The translations under genes were made by a program, and so were the position numbers. Positions 1-8,644 of a stretch of DNA of 64,000 bases are shown in pieces. The DNA is from Vibrio gallaecicus (lineage in GTDB: Bacteria; Pseudomonadota; Gammaproteobacteria; Enterobacterales; Vibrionaceae). The notes below the pieces were generated by a model. That model was not told the origin of the DNA. It worked only from the letters and a program-made list of their open reading frames with translations, and did not search any database. Location: the NCBI RefSeq assembly GCF_024347495.1, contig NZ_AP025491.1, positions 1-64,000 on the forward strand, read 5' to 3'. The number at the start of each line of letters is the position of its first letter. Positions within the stretch are counted from its first letter, which is position 1.

Positions 1-584
1 ATATCATCACTAATGAGAACAATATCGCCTTGGTAGATTTTGGCGTTGTGCATCATTTCGATAGATAGGTTGATAGCAGAAGCTGCATTACCACCTTGAA
101 ATGGCATGATATCTGGAGACAGATTAGGGATCTGATTAACAATGGTATTTACATCGGAAGTGAGAGGGCTAATGGTATACGCATCGCCAGCATAAGCGAC
201 TAACCCTGTTAAACCTTCTGACCATTTCGGCAACAGATCAAGCGCTTTATAGCGAGCTTGTGTTAATCGATTTGGTTTTATGTCAGTGGCATACATGGAC
301 ATAGACATATCCATTACCAGAACCCTAGCGGGTGTCTTTTCAAAACTTGGACGTTCTACTTCTTGAAAGCTAGGACCTGCGAGTGCAATAACCGAAATTG
401 CCCACCACACCACAAAATACTTACGTTTGTTTTGTGACGGCTTACTGTTTTTATGTGATAAATGTTGAGCAATATGCGGTGCGATCAATGGTCGTTCTTG
501 GGTTCGATTACCTAAGAAAAACACCAATGGAATCACAGCTAAAGCGATTAACCATAAGGGATAGAGAAATTCAAAATTAGACAT
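1..584 (-). CDS. VWA-domain membrane protein, BatB-like (3' part outside window)
   Basis: The reading frame starts with ATG at 584 behind a good AAGGAG ribosome site and stays open to the left edge, so the C-terminus is missing. It begins with an N-terminal membrane segment, has a second hydrophobic stretch near residues 55-70, and then a von Willebrand A domain with a MIDAS-type DMSMS motif. It is the last visible gene of the moxR operon and overlaps the preceding VWA gene by 8 bp. In the Bat/aerotolerance layout the second VWA protein often carries C-terminal TPR repeats; that part cannot be seen here. These proteins are thought to act at the inner membrane with a MoxR ATPase, but their substrate is unknown. 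Confidence 0.85.
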   Translation of the reverse strand, partial: MSNFEFLYPLWLIALAVIPLVFFLGNRTQERPLIAPHIAQHLSHKNSKPSQNKRKYFVVWWAISVIALAGPSFQEVERPSFEKTPARVLVMDMSMSMYATDIKPNRLTQARYKALDLLPKWSEGLTGLVAYAGDAYTISPLTSDVNTIVNQIPNLSPDIMPFQGGNAASAINLSIEMMHNAKIYQGDIVLISDD

Positions 585-1593
585 TTGATCTCCTTACCGC
601 GATAAGTAGGCATGAAAGTAATAGGGCGAACGCTAGCGGAAAACTAAACCACTCTTGCTGAGGTCTCCATGTCTTCGTCGCACTTGATACGGGTTCTAAA
701 CTATTGATGGTGTCATAAATGGTGGCGAGCTCTTTACTGTCACGAGCTCGAAAGTATTGCCCACCAGTCCGGTCCGCAATATCGATAAGAGTCGCTTCAT
801 CTAAATCCTGAGCGGTATTGACTTTACGAGTCATAAAAAACTCTTTCACTACCATTTCACCAGCGCCTACGCCAACTGTATAAATCGTTGAGTCGAATTT
901 CTTAGCAATATCAGCGGCTTCAATGGGGTCAAGTACTCCAGCAGTATTGCCACCATCACTCAGCAAAATCATCACTCGTTGAGGAGCGTCACTATCAATG
1001 AAGGTTTTAGTTGCAAGCCCAATTCCGTCACCGATGGCTGTGTTGTTACCAATAAGTCGTAAAACCGCTTGGTTAAGTTGCTGTGTTAATGTGTTTCTGT
1101 CGAGAGTTAACGGGGTTTGTAAATAAGCATGATCAGCAAATAAGACTAGCCCAACGCGGTCGCCTTTACGTTTATCAATAAAGTCTGTTAGAACCTGTTT
1201 TACTGCAGACAAGCGGTCAATATATTCCCCGTTCAATTGCATGTCTTCTTTGCTCATTGAATAGGAAAGATCCACCACAAGCATCAAGTCTCTGTGTTTT
1301 GGCTGAACCTCAACAGGGTCGCCATACCAGACTGGACGAGCGGCAGCGATAACAATCAATAGCCAAATACACAAAGAAAGAAATTTAGGGAACAAAGATT
1401 GAGGTACTTTGTTCCCCACTTCTTCCGGAAGATATGGAAGCCTCACAGCGGCGGTGGGTTGCGCCTTAGGCGCGAACTTGTAGATCAGCCATGGCAGTGG
1501 GGCAAGCAATAATACCCACCACCATACAAACTCCAGATTTGATAAGCCGTTGCTCCATAAACGACTTATGTCAAAGAATGAAAAGCTAGCCAC
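577..1593 (-). CDS. VWA-domain membrane protein, BatA-like
   Basis: About 338 residues. An N-terminal membrane segment (WWWVLLLAPLPWLIY) and a second one (ISLCIWLLIVIAAARP region) precede a VWA domain with an intact MIDAS motif (DLSYS) and the later conserved DGGN; a third membrane segment closes the C-terminus. The frame is open to an ATG at 1659, but I prefer the GTG at 1593: it has a GAGAGG ribosome site and overlaps the upstream gene by only 8 bp, the same spacing as the next junction. The ATG would overlap by 74 bp. Encoded between DUF4381 and BatB-like genes, it probably forms a membrane complex with them. Confidence 0.85.
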   Translation of the reverse strand: MASFSFFDISRLWSNGLSNLEFVWWWVLLLAPLPWLIYKFAPKAQPTAAVRLPYLPEEVGNKVPQSLFPKFLSLCIWLLIVIAAARPVWYGDPVEVQPKHRDLMLVVDLSYSMSKEDMQLNGEYIDRLSAVKQVLTDFIDKRKGDRVGLVLFADHAYLQTPLTLDRNTLTQQLNQAVLRLIGNNTAIGDGIGLATKTFIDSDAPQRVMILLSDGGNTAGVLDPIEAADIAKKFDSTIYTVGVGAGEMVVKEFFMTRKVNTAQDLDEATLIDIADRTGGQYFRARDSKELATIYDTINSLEPVSSATKTWRPQQEWFSFPLAFALLLSCLLIAVRRSNV

Positions 1594-2062
1594 GGCGACC
1601 TCTCTTTGGCGGTAATGCTTTTTGAATCCATAGCTGACAATCTTGAACAAGCTGTTCATCGGAATCGTTTTGTTTGTTCTGGTAGAGAGCTTGTTGCCAC
1701 AAGGCTTGTTTAGGACCGAATAATGGCTGATTCAACTGTTCATCAAGAAAGGCGTACCAATCTTTACCTGATAACGGTGCAATGGTTTCTCTTGGATAAT
1801 AGCTAAGCGCGGCTTGTCGTAACAATTCTAAAGCTGATGATGGTGTAAGCGTTTGGCTAGATAGCGAAAATAACCGTAGCGCTGCACGTTTAGAGGCTTG
1901 TTTTTTCTTATTACGACGGATGATAAAGATGGTCATTGCGATGCTGAAAATAATCGCGGCAGCTAAGCTCCACCACCCCCATTGTATCGGCCACCAATTA
2001 GGGGCTTCAGGTAAAAGGAGTGGGCTGAGATCTAAAGTGGGTGTTTGAGTTGCTTCTGTCAT
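1586..2062 (-). CDS. DUF4381 family membrane protein
   Basis: 158 residues with one strong transmembrane helix near residues 28-48, flanked by a Trp-rich N-terminal segment (PNWWPIQWGWW) and followed by basic RRNKKK, which suggests the C-terminal part is cytoplasmic. This is the usual profile of DUF4381, a family found almost only between DUF58 and VWA genes in MoxR operons. The start ATG overlaps the DUF58 stop (ATGA), so the two are translationally coupled. No enzymatic motif is visible; a scaffold role in the MoxR/VWA complex is inferred from context only. Confidence 0.8.
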   Translation of the reverse strand: MTEATQTPTLDLSPLLLPEAPNWWPIQWGWWSLAAAIIFSIAMTIFIIRRNKKKQASKRAALRLFSLSSQTLTPSSALELLRQAALSYYPRETIAPLSGKDWYAFLDEQLNQPLFGPKQALWQQALYQNKQNDSDEQLVQDCQLWIQKALPPKRGRRG

Positions 2063-3084
2063 GAATAAGTTCCAGATAATTGCTCAAGAAGAGGGCGAGC
2101 GCATGACAATGAACTGTATGGGATCGCAAGCGATAAACTTAACGCTTTCAGTTCATGTTGCTTTTGCTTAAAGGCGTGGTTCAACTGCTGCTTTTCTTTA
2201 TTTGAAGAAAAGTTTAGCCACTGAGTTCGTATTCCATTTGTTATTTGTCGATAACCTTTGTAAGGGGTATCCCCAAGTTCAAGTGGGTCATAGAAATGCA
2301 CAAATCGAAGTCGATTATGAGTTCGTATTTGGCTTAATAGTGAGCGGTTACTTTCTTCATAACGGATGAAATCGCTAAGGAAAATAATGTCACTACCTTT
2401 TGGGCAGAGTTGATGGAGCGACTTTAATGCCACGTCAAAAGAGTGCGGAGCTTGACGGGTAAACTTGTCCGAATCCGCTCTCGAAGAATCGGCTGCCGCA
2501 GAATCAGCTATTGCCTTATTGTTAATCTCAATGATTTTTTGCAAAATTCTTAATGGTGCATGGTGGCTTGCGCTGGGTTTAATTTCGATGAGTTCGAACC
2601 CCGTATCAATTACAGCGCCAATCCGGTCTTTTTGCGCGACCGTCACCCAACAAATTTGGCTAACAAAATGTGCTAACTGGACGGATTTTAATAACAAGGT
2701 TGAGCCAAAAAGCATGCTGTTACTTAGGTCGATGTAAAGAACCGTTGGCTGCTCTCGTTCTTCTGAAAAAAGCTTAGTGTGTGGTTTGCCTGTTCTGGCT
2801 GTGACTCGCCAGTCAATACTGCGAATATCATCCCCAGCTTGGTACTGCCGAACTTCAGCGAAGTCCATGCCTCTTCCTCGTTTCGCACTTTCATGCTGAC
2901 CATTAAGTTGCGACCACAGGCTTTTGGCTGGCGGTAACCAGCGTACAGATTGAGACTTATACTGGAGCAACTCATCTAAACTCAACGTCACGCCATTACT
3001 GCCTTTAGGCAAAGTACTAGGCTGCTTGGCTCCTAGTGATTTTTCTCGTTTGTTCAAAGTTTGCTTTGGCAATGGATTTATCAT
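2059..3084 (-). CDS. DUF58 domain-containing protein
   Basis: 341 residues. The DUF58 core is clear: GRGMDFAEVRQYQAGDD, then RSIDWRVTARTG and a VWA-like YIDLSNSM. It lacks the long N-terminal membrane region of some DUF58 proteins and looks cytoplasmic. It is transcribed right after moxR (30 bp gap) and overlaps the DUF4381 start by 4 bp. In well-studied gene neighbourhoods DUF58 proteins are partners of MoxR AAA+ ATPases; the molecular activity is not established. The C-terminal residues 160-210 hold a Ser/Ala/Asp-rich linker (AAADSSRADSD) that may be lineage-specific. Confidence 0.85.
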   Translation of the reverse strand: MINPLPKQTLNKREKSLGAKQPSTLPKGSNGVTLSLDELLQYKSQSVRWLPPAKSLWSQLNGQHESAKRGRGMDFAEVRQYQAGDDIRSIDWRVTARTGKPHTKLFSEEREQPTVLYIDLSNSMLFGSTLLLKSVQLAHFVSQICWVTVAQKDRIGAVIDTGFELIEIKPSASHHAPLRILQKIIEINNKAIADSAAADSSRADSDKFTRQAPHSFDVALKSLHQLCPKGSDIIFLSDFIRYEESNRSLLSQIRTHNRLRFVHFYDPLELGDTPYKGYRQITNGIRTQWLNFSSNKEKQQLNHAFKQKQHELKALSLSLAIPYSSLSCARPLLEQLSGTYS

Positions 3085-3114
3085 GCAATTAACCTTATCA
3101 GTTACTACCGTTGC

Positions 3115-4071
3115 CTACGCGCTACCCACTAAACCAATAAGGTGCGCGATAACTTGATTTGAAGTGATGCCTTCTGCTTGTGCGTGATAACTACGAAGTA
3201 AGCGATGTCTTAGCACTGGAAATGCCATCGTTTTTACGTCTTCAGGTGTGACAAAATCTCGGCCGGCCAACCAAGCATGAGCTCGTGCACAGCGATCTAG
3301 TGCGATCGTGGCTCTCGGGCTGACACCCATATCAAGCCATTGGTCCAGCTGTTCACTGTATTGGCTAGGCTGACGAGTAGCCATAACTAGTCTCACGATG
3401 TATTGCTCAATGGTATCCGCCATGTGGACATTGAGTACTTCTTGTCTCGCTTGGAATATGGTCTCTTGGCTGATTTCTACAGGTTGAGCGGTAGTGCTGC
3501 CTTTTGCTTCCCCTCGATTGAGGCGGAGAATGTCTAATTCACTTTCCATATCTGGGTAGTTTACTTCTAGGTGAAGTAAAAAACGGTCGAGCTGTGCTTC
3601 AGGGAGCGGGTAGGTTCCTTCTTGCTCGATTGGGTTTTGCGTCGCCATGACTAAAAATAGCTCAGGAAGCTTATAGGTGTTTCTTCCCGCTGTTACCTGT
3701 TTTTCAGCCATTGCTTCTAACATTGCAGCTTGTACTTTTGCTGGCGCGCGGTTGATTTCGTCTGCAAGGATTAACGAATTGAAAATCGGTCCTGATTGGA
3801 AAGTAAACTCGCCCGTTTCAGGTCTGAAAATATCAGTACCAGTTAAATCTGCTGGTAAAAGATCTGGGGTGAATTGAACGCGGTGAAAATCGCCTTCTAC
3901 GCAATCTGCTAGTGATTTTACTGCGCGAGTTTTCGCTAGCCCTGGAGGACCTTCAACAAGAATGTGACCATCAGCCAGTAATGCGATCATCAACTGTTTT
4001 ACCAGGTCTTGTTGACCTATGATTTGAGATTCTAAATAGTCTTTTAGGGCATTGAAAGCGTGTGAATGCAT
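3115..4071 (-). CDS. MoxR-family AAA+ ATPase
   Basis: 318 residues, normal for MoxR. Walker A (GPPGLAKT, about residues 40-47), Walker B with sensor context (LILADEINRAPAKVQ), the family hallmark ATQNPIEQEGTYPLPEAQLDRF and a C-terminal lid region with SPRATIALDR are all intact. MoxR ATPases are chaperone-like and act on VWA-domain partners, here encoded downstream in the same orientation. It is the first gene of the operon; its promoter should lie in 4072-4330, next to the divergent chemoreceptor gene. Confidence 0.93.
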   Translation of the reverse strand: MHSHAFNALKDYLESQIIGQQDLVKQLMIALLADGHILVEGPPGLAKTRAVKSLADCVEGDFHRVQFTPDLLPADLTGTDIFRPETGEFTFQSGPIFNSLILADEINRAPAKVQAAMLEAMAEKQVTAGRNTYKLPELFLVMATQNPIEQEGTYPLPEAQLDRFLLHLEVNYPDMESELDILRLNRGEAKGSTTAQPVEISQETIFQARQEVLNVHMADTIEQYIVRLVMATRQPSQYSEQLDQWLDMGVSPRATIALDRCARAHAWLAGRDFVTPEDVKTMAFPVLRHRLLRSYHAQAEGITSNQVIAHLIGLVGSA

Positions 4072-4408
4072 GAAGTGCTCTCTTGATATTTGTATTTAAG
4101 TCTTAGATTGGTACTTGGGTTTGAAAAAGTAAGAAAAGTTCCCTTAACTTTCAACATACAAGCGCACAATTTCTATTCTTTAGGTTCGTCCTAGAGATAT
4201 GGGGATGTTTTTGATTTTCTAAATAGCGGTAGAGTGTTAAATAGATGTTTGGCTCATCATCATTATTTGTGAAGCAAAAATAGGATAGCCATGCCTTTGG
4301 TCAATAATTTTGAGTTTTCTATATAAAAATAGAGACTAAAAATCTAAAGGGTTCTACTATTCAGCCGATAACAAAACGTTACAAAATTATGCCAATAGGG
4401 GCAATCTG
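4072..4408. other. Intergenic region between moxR operon and chemoreceptor
   Basis: 337 bp divergent promoter region. The half next to the chemoreceptor holds the flagellar-type promoter described separately. The half next to moxR is AT-rich with no repeat or operator that I recognise. No ORF with a plausible ribosome site is present. Confidence 0.6.
4345..4371 (+). promoter_or_regulatory. Sigma-28 (FliA) type promoter for the chemoreceptor
   Basis: TAAAGGGT at 4345-4352, an 11-bp spacer, then GCCGATAA at 4364-4371. The enteric FliA consensus is TAAAGTTT-N11-GCCGATAA, so the -10 element and spacing are exact and the -35 element matches at six of eight positions. It lies 37 bp before the start codon. 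This places the receptor in the late flagellar regulon. Confidence 0.85.
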
Positions 4409-6325
4409 ATGTTCAAATTTAATTCCATGAGTATTAAGCAAAAAGTTGTTGCAGGGATCACATTTGCTGTTCTTGCATCTACCGTGATTGTTGGTGTGAT
4501 GGCACAGCGTCAAGCGCGAGAAGTGCTTAGCCACCGTTTAATTGATATTCAGCTGCCAAGTATGCTTGAGCAAATTAATGCAGAAGTGGATCGCGAAGTG
4601 TCGCAGTTACTTTTAGCCGCTGAGCAAGTTGCTTCAAACGAATTTATCATCGACGCCGTTTCTTCAACGGATCGTGATCCAAGTGTTGAAGCGAAGCTGG
4701 TGAAACAGTTAAACAATGTACGTAACCAGTATCAATTGAATGATGCATCGGTTGCTAACCGTCAAACATCTTATTACTGGAATCAAAATGGATTTTTACG
4801 CCAGCTAAACCAACAACAAGATGGTTGGTTCTTCGGCTTTACTCAGTCTGGTCAAAGAACCATGGTGAGTATGTTCCAAGAATCAACAGGCGAAGTGAAG
4901 ATGTTTGCTAACTTCCAGCAAGTATCTGGCAGCACTATGTCTGGTCTGTCAAAATCTATGGACGACATGGTGAGCCTATTGAATGGTTTCCAGATTGAAT
5001 CGACAGGTTTTGTTTTCTTAACAGACAGTAAAGGTGATGTGCAAATTCACCGTGAGCAAGGTAAAGCTAAGTCATCACTTTCTCAACTGTATGGCTCTCA
5101 AGCTAGCCAGTTATTGGATAAAAATGACTTTAACTTGATTACTACTGAGTACCAAGGCAAAGAAGTGTTTGTCGCAAGCTTGTACGTTTCATCAATGGAT
5201 TGGTTTGTTATTGGTGTTGTACCAACTCAAGAAGTGTTTGCTGATTTAGATGCAACCGCTCAGAAAATGCTGATTACCACTATCGTTGTAGCGCTAATCT
5301 TTATTCTTATGGGAATCGTGTTAGCGAACAGCATTACTAATCCAATTAAACTGCTATCTAAACGCTTTTGTGATTTAGGCGCAGGCGATGGTGATTTATC
5401 ACAGCGTATTGAAGTGAAAGGCAATGATGAAATTGCTCAACTTTCGAATGGTTTTAATGGCTTTATTGAAAAGATCCATGAATCCATGAAAGAAGTTTCT
5501 TCGACAAGCCAAGCACTTCAAGTTGCCGCAGAAAGTGTATCGAATAAAGCGCATACCACTCATGACAACAGCCAAGAGCAACGAGATCAAACGTTGCAAG
5601 TCGTGGCTGCTATCAACCAAATGGGTATGACTATCAGTGAAATTGCATCTAACGCAGCAACGGCAGCTGAAACGGCTACTCAAGCAGCAGACAATACTGA
5701 AGTTGGCCGTAATGTTGTGAACAAAGCGAAAGACGCGATCAGCCGTTTAGCTCAAGATATTGAAAATACAGGTCAAGTCGTTGAGCAGCTTGCTTCTACT
5801 ACACAAGACATTGGCTCGATCCTGGGTGTTATCCGTGATATTTCAGACCAAACTAACCTGCTTGCCTTAAACGCTGCCATTGAAGCGGCACGTGCTGGTG
5901 AGCAAGGTCGTGGCTTTGCTGTGGTAGCGGATGAAGTTCGTAACCTTGCGAGTAGAACTGCAGATTCGACTGAAGAAATTCAGAAGATGATTAATCAATT
6001 GCAGAGTGATGCAAAAGATGCAGTTACAGCGATGAATGCAGGTAAAGTAGTGACGCTTGAAGGCGTGTCTGCATCTGATGAAGCGGTGGGCGTTTTAGGT
6101 GGTATTTCAGATAGAATTACTGATATTACAGACCGTAATACTCAAGTGGCGACAGCAACAGAAGAGCAGTCAACGGTTGTGCATACCATCAACCAAAACA
6201 TTGAAGAAATTAACGCTATCAATGAAGTTACCACTGGTACTGCTGAACAACTGGCGGATGCGAGCCAAGAGCTACGCTTATTGTCTGGGCGTTTAGATAA
6301 AATGGTAGGGACATTTAAGCTCTAG
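4409..6325 (+). CDS. Methyl-accepting chemotaxis protein
   Basis: 638 residues. Transmembrane helix 1 is near residues 13-31, followed by a periplasmic ligand-binding region of about 250 residues (probably a Cache-type domain, judged by size and layout), transmembrane helix 2 near 288-310 ([17 protein letters not shown]), a HAMP domain ([10 protein letters not shown] to about 363) and a long cytoplasmic coiled coil. The hairpin tip is canonical: [20 protein letters not shown] and [15 protein letters not shown], about residues 475-515. There is no C-terminal CheR/CheB pentapeptide. It should sit at the pole and signal through CheA/CheW; the ligand is unknown. Expression is predicted to be FliA-dependent. 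Confidence 0.95.
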   Translation: MFKFNSMSIKQKVVAGITFAVLASTVIVGVMAQRQAREVLSHRLIDIQLPSMLEQINAEVDREVSQLLLAAEQVASNEFIIDAVSSTDRDPSVEAKLVKQLNNVRNQYQLNDASVANRQTSYYWNQNGFLRQLNQQQDGWFFGFTQSGQRTMVSMFQESTGEVKMFANFQQVSGSTMSGLSKSMDDMVSLLNGFQIESTGFVFLTDSKGDVQIHREQGKAKSSLSQLYGSQASQLLDKNDFNLITTEYQGKEVFVASLYVSSMDWFVIGVVPTQEVFADLDATAQKMLITTIVVALIFILMGIVLANSITNPIKLLSKRFCDLGAGDGDLSQRIEVKGNDEIAQLSNGFNGFIEKIHESMKEVSSTSQALQVAAESVSNKAHTTHDNSQEQRDQTLQVVAAINQMGMTISEIASNAATAAETATQAADNTEVGRNVVNKAKDAISRLAQDIENTGQVVEQLASTTQDIGSILGVIRDISDQTNLLALNAAIEAARAGEQGRGFAVVADEVRNLASRTADSTEEIQKMINQLQSDAKDAVTAMNAGKVVTLEGVSASDEAVGVLGGISDRITDITDRNTQVATATEEQSTVVHTINQNIEEINAINEVTTGTAEQLADASQELRLLSGRLDKMVGTFKL

Positions 6326-6401
6326 CATCACCTGGCTTAAATGAGTAAAATCAGCTTAGTTTCAATATTTAGTTTTAACTTTTTAGTATTAGGTAAGATT
6401 C

Positions 6402-6602
6402 ATGAGCGATTTTGAAAAAGAACTAGAAGTGATGTCTCAAGAGATGGGTGACGAGCCTGAGGTAAAGCTCCCATCAATTGAAGAGCAAAAAGCGGTAGTG
6501 GCAGAACTAAAGCGTTTAGAAGCAGAAGGTAAACTTACTCCTGAAGTTTTAGAACAGCACTTCGGTCAGTTCAATAAAACGAACAACACTCCTATTCATT
6601 AA
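6402..6602 (+). CDS. Small acidic hypothetical protein (66 aa)
   Basis: Not assigned to a family. The start has a good ribosome site (AGGTAAG) and the gene ends just before a strong terminator, which supports it as real. The product is highly charged (EKELE, EEQKAVVAELKRLEAEGK) and should be largely helical, with no signal peptide or membrane segment, so it is probably cytoplasmic. It lies 76 bp after the chemoreceptor and could be co-transcribed with it, but nothing in the protein points to chemotaxis. Confidence 0.75.
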   Translation: MSDFEKELEVMSQEMGDEPEVKLPSIEEQKAVVAELKRLEAEGKLTPEVLEQHFGQFNKTNNTPIH

Positions 6603-6621
6603 TGGAGTAGGATGTGAATAA

Positions 6622-6650
6622 AAAGGCGCTTTGATAGCGCCTTTTTTGTT
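6622..6650 (+). terminator. Rho-independent terminator
   Basis: Stem AAAGGCGCT / AGCGCCTTT (6622-6630 with 6636-6644), 5-nt loop, then a T-rich tract. It ends the chemoreceptor/small-protein transcript. Confidence 0.92.
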
Positions 6651-6835
6651 TTTTATAAAATCAAAAATAAACCCTTGCTGTATCTTAAAAGTGAGAATCT
6701 ATTTTAAGCATATGAAACTACTGGTAAACCATGATAATTCAGTAGGATAGGAGATGGTGTAAGGTTTTTACTCTATTGACCTAGCGCTAAGGTTGACTAG
6801 ATTGTTTACTGACAACGTTACGTTAAGAGGTTCAC

Positions 6836-7510
6836 ATGCATAATAACGATATAACAAGAAGCATAACTTTTGTTGCACATAACACTTTGCAATCCACCCT
6901 ACTAAAAGAGTCGATAGAAAATATTCTAGCGCTACCTATCAACCAACTCACTTACCAGCAATTGATTAATCAATATCGCTTTGAAGACCAGATCATGACT
7001 TCATTGGTTCTCATTGATTTCTCAAGCTTAACGGAAGAAGACAAAGCTACGTATTTCGCATTGCGGGATCAAAGATTTCCTTGTGTCGATGAAGTCCTTA
7101 TTAATTGTCCACCAGAGTCTGATTATGTCAGCTTCCTTAAGTGGAAAAACCTTGTGGGCGTTTTCTACAGTGATGACTCTTTGGATATGCTTGTTCAAGG
7201 AATGAAGCAAGTGCTTGATGGGGAATTTTGGTTCAGTCGACAGTTGGCACAAGAGTACATTCGCTTTTATAGAAACAGACAACCTGTCACAACAAGTGAC
7301 CAGTTTGCGTTATTAACAAAAAGAGAGCAGCAAATTATTAAGCTACTTGGTGAAGGAGCTTCTAATAATGATATCGCGCAGCAATTATTTGTTAGTGAAA
7401 ATACAGTAAAGACGCATCTTCATAATGTATTCAAGAAGATCAATGTAAGTAATCGATTACAAGCTTTGCTTTGGGCGAAAGATAATATTGGTAGCGAAGA
7501 ATTTGTATAA
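6836..7510 (+). CDS. LuxR-type regulator, VpsT/CsgD-like with c-di-GMP motif
   Basis: 224 residues with an atypical receiver-like N-terminal domain and a C-terminal LuxR helix-turn-helix (LTKREQQIIKLLGEGASNND, then SENTVKTHLHNVFKKI, about residues 160-215). The segment GEFWFSRQLAQ puts W-F-S-R at residues 132-135. The V. cholerae regulator VpsT binds cyclic di-GMP through W[FLM][TS]R at 131-134, so the motif and its position are conserved. VpsT activates biofilm matrix genes. Here the gene sits 1.1 kb from a fimbria operon and beside a paralogue in the opposite direction. A ribosome site (AAGAGG) precedes the ATG. A c-di-GMP-dependent control of the fimbriae is inference. Confidence 0.88.
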   Translation: MHNNDITRSITFVAHNTLQSTLLKESIENILALPINQLTYQQLINQYRFEDQIMTSLVLIDFSSLTEEDKATYFALRDQRFPCVDEVLINCPPESDYVSFLKWKNLVGVFYSDDSLDMLVQGMKQVLDGEFWFSRQLAQEYIRFYRNRQPVTTSDQFALLTKREQQIIKLLGEGASNNDIAQQLFVSENTVKTHLHNVFKKINVSNRLQALLWAKDNIGSEEFV

Positions 7511-7526
7511 AGAATTTGGTTTTTGT

Positions 7527-7566
7527 AAAAGGCACCTAATTATTTAGTTAGGTGCCTTTTTTATTT
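7527..7566 (+). terminator. Rho-independent terminator
   Basis: Thirteen-bp stem AAAAGGCACCTAA / TTAGGTGCCTTTT (7527-7539 with 7548-7560) followed by T residues, directly after the VpsT-like gene. The stem is A/T-closed on both sides, so it could also stop transcription from the opposite gene. Confidence 0.92.
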
Positions 7567-7610
7567 TTAATAAACTATTGTATATTTAATGTTGGTCATA
7601 AAGTTTACCG

Positions 7611-7730
7611 AGTTATTAGTTATTAGTTATTAGTTATTAGTTATTAGTTATTAGTTATTAGTTATTAGTTATTAGTTATTAGTTATTAGTTATTAGTTAT
7701 TAGTTATTAGTTATTAGTTATTAGTTATTA
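7611..7730. repeat. Heptanucleotide tandem array, (AGTTATT)x17
   Basis: Seventeen consecutive perfect copies of the 7-mer AGTTATT plus one base. The array fills the space between the 3' ends of the two convergent LuxR-type genes, and its right end supplies the TAA stop codon (7728-7730) of the minus-strand gene. Perfect identity of all copies suggests recent expansion or ongoing slippage. Both strands contain stop codons in all frames, so it is not coding. Confidence 0.97.
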
Positions 7731-8393
7731 ACTAATAGTAGTAGTCTCACATTGCCTAAATAATCTTATTGCTTCTTTTCTACAACTTACATTTATTTTT
7801 TTATACAGTTTATATATGTGTGTTTTCACGGTACTTTCTGCGACAAAAAGTTCATTGGCAATTTGTATATTGGATTGCCCGCAGACCAGCCTGTCGAGTA
7901 TCTGCTGCTCCCTTCTTGTAAGGTTATCTATATCTTTCATTGGTGATGGTGGCAAAGTTTTAAGGTGTTCGAGCATGCTTGCGATGAGAGGGCGAGGTAG
8001 CCACAAATCCCCTTTTGCAACGGTATTAATGCAACGAGTTAGGTGATCTATCGGAGCATCTTCATACATGATGCCACTTAGGTTACACCATTGTGCTGAT
8101 TTGCTGTATGAATAGCCAAGAGGGACATCGTAAACTACTAATTTAAAATCAAAAGTTCCTGTTGAAGTTAAGTCTGTGTACAAGCTACCTTTTGTTGAGT
8201 GGTAGTTCATTAATACAATGCAAGTTCCTCCTGACGAGTAGGGAGAATCAAGATCGTTATCGGTTTGTTTCTTGATTAAACAATTGGGTGTTTTTGCGAG
8301 CTCTTTCTCTATGAGTCGTGTTTGAAGGTTATTCTCGTTCAGAAAAAAAATGTTGATATTATTGTTCTCTTTTTCTAAAGCCAGCTTATTCAT
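7728..8393 (-). CDS. LuxR-type regulator, paralogue of the VpsT-like gene
   Basis: 221 residues with the same architecture as its convergent neighbour: N-terminal receiver-like domain and C-terminal LuxR helix-turn-helix (LTRREQQILDRLVCGQSNIQ, ESTVKTHIYKLYKKI). At the position of the c-di-GMP motif it reads W-L-P-R (131-134); proline replaces the Thr/Ser of W[FLM][TS]R, so nucleotide binding may be lost or altered. The stop codon is formed at the edge of the heptamer array. It is divergent from the fimbria operon (252 bp apart), so it is a strong candidate for the local regulator. Confidence 0.85.
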   Translation of the reverse strand: MNKLALEKENNNINIFFLNENNLQTRLIEKELAKTPNCLIKKQTDNDLDSPYSSGGTCIVLMNYHSTKGSLYTDLTSTGTFDFKLVVYDVPLGYSYSKSAQWCNLSGIMYEDAPIDHLTRCINTVAKGDLWLPRPLIASMLEHLKTLPPSPMKDIDNLTRREQQILDRLVCGQSNIQIANELFVAESTVKTHIYKLYKKINVSCRKEAIRLFRQCETTTIS

Positions 8394-8430
8394 ACTTCAA
8401 GTCCTTAGCCAGTTCAACCGTGCCTTTCTT

Positions 8431-8604
8431 ATTATAGTTATAACAAGGTTTTTTATATGTCAGATTAATATTTAAAATAGATGTTGAACATTTGTGATTA
8501 CATATTTGTATATAAATGGGCTAATTACAACTTTTCTACAACTTTTATTTTCAATTTAATACTCGTCTCATACCTCATGATTTTTAAAACTCATTATAGT
8601 TATA
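8431..8604. promoter_or_regulatory. Divergent promoter region with a 12-bp direct repeat
   Basis: ATTATAGTTATA occurs at 8431-8442 and again, same orientation, at 8593-8604. One copy lies 38 bp before the start of the minus-strand regulator, the other 41 bp before the first fimbrial gene. On the minus strand the left copy contains TATAAT, a plausible -10 box. The repeats may be promoter elements or regulator half-sites; the surrounding 8394-8644 holds nothing else I recognise. Confidence 0.4.
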
Positions 8605-8644
8605 TTTAAGTTTTCAAGGGAATAAACATAAAGGCGAACAAGAT

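Noticed and set aside
7611..7730. CRISPR-like array
   Set aside because: Units are 7 bp with no spacers; no cas genes are in the window.
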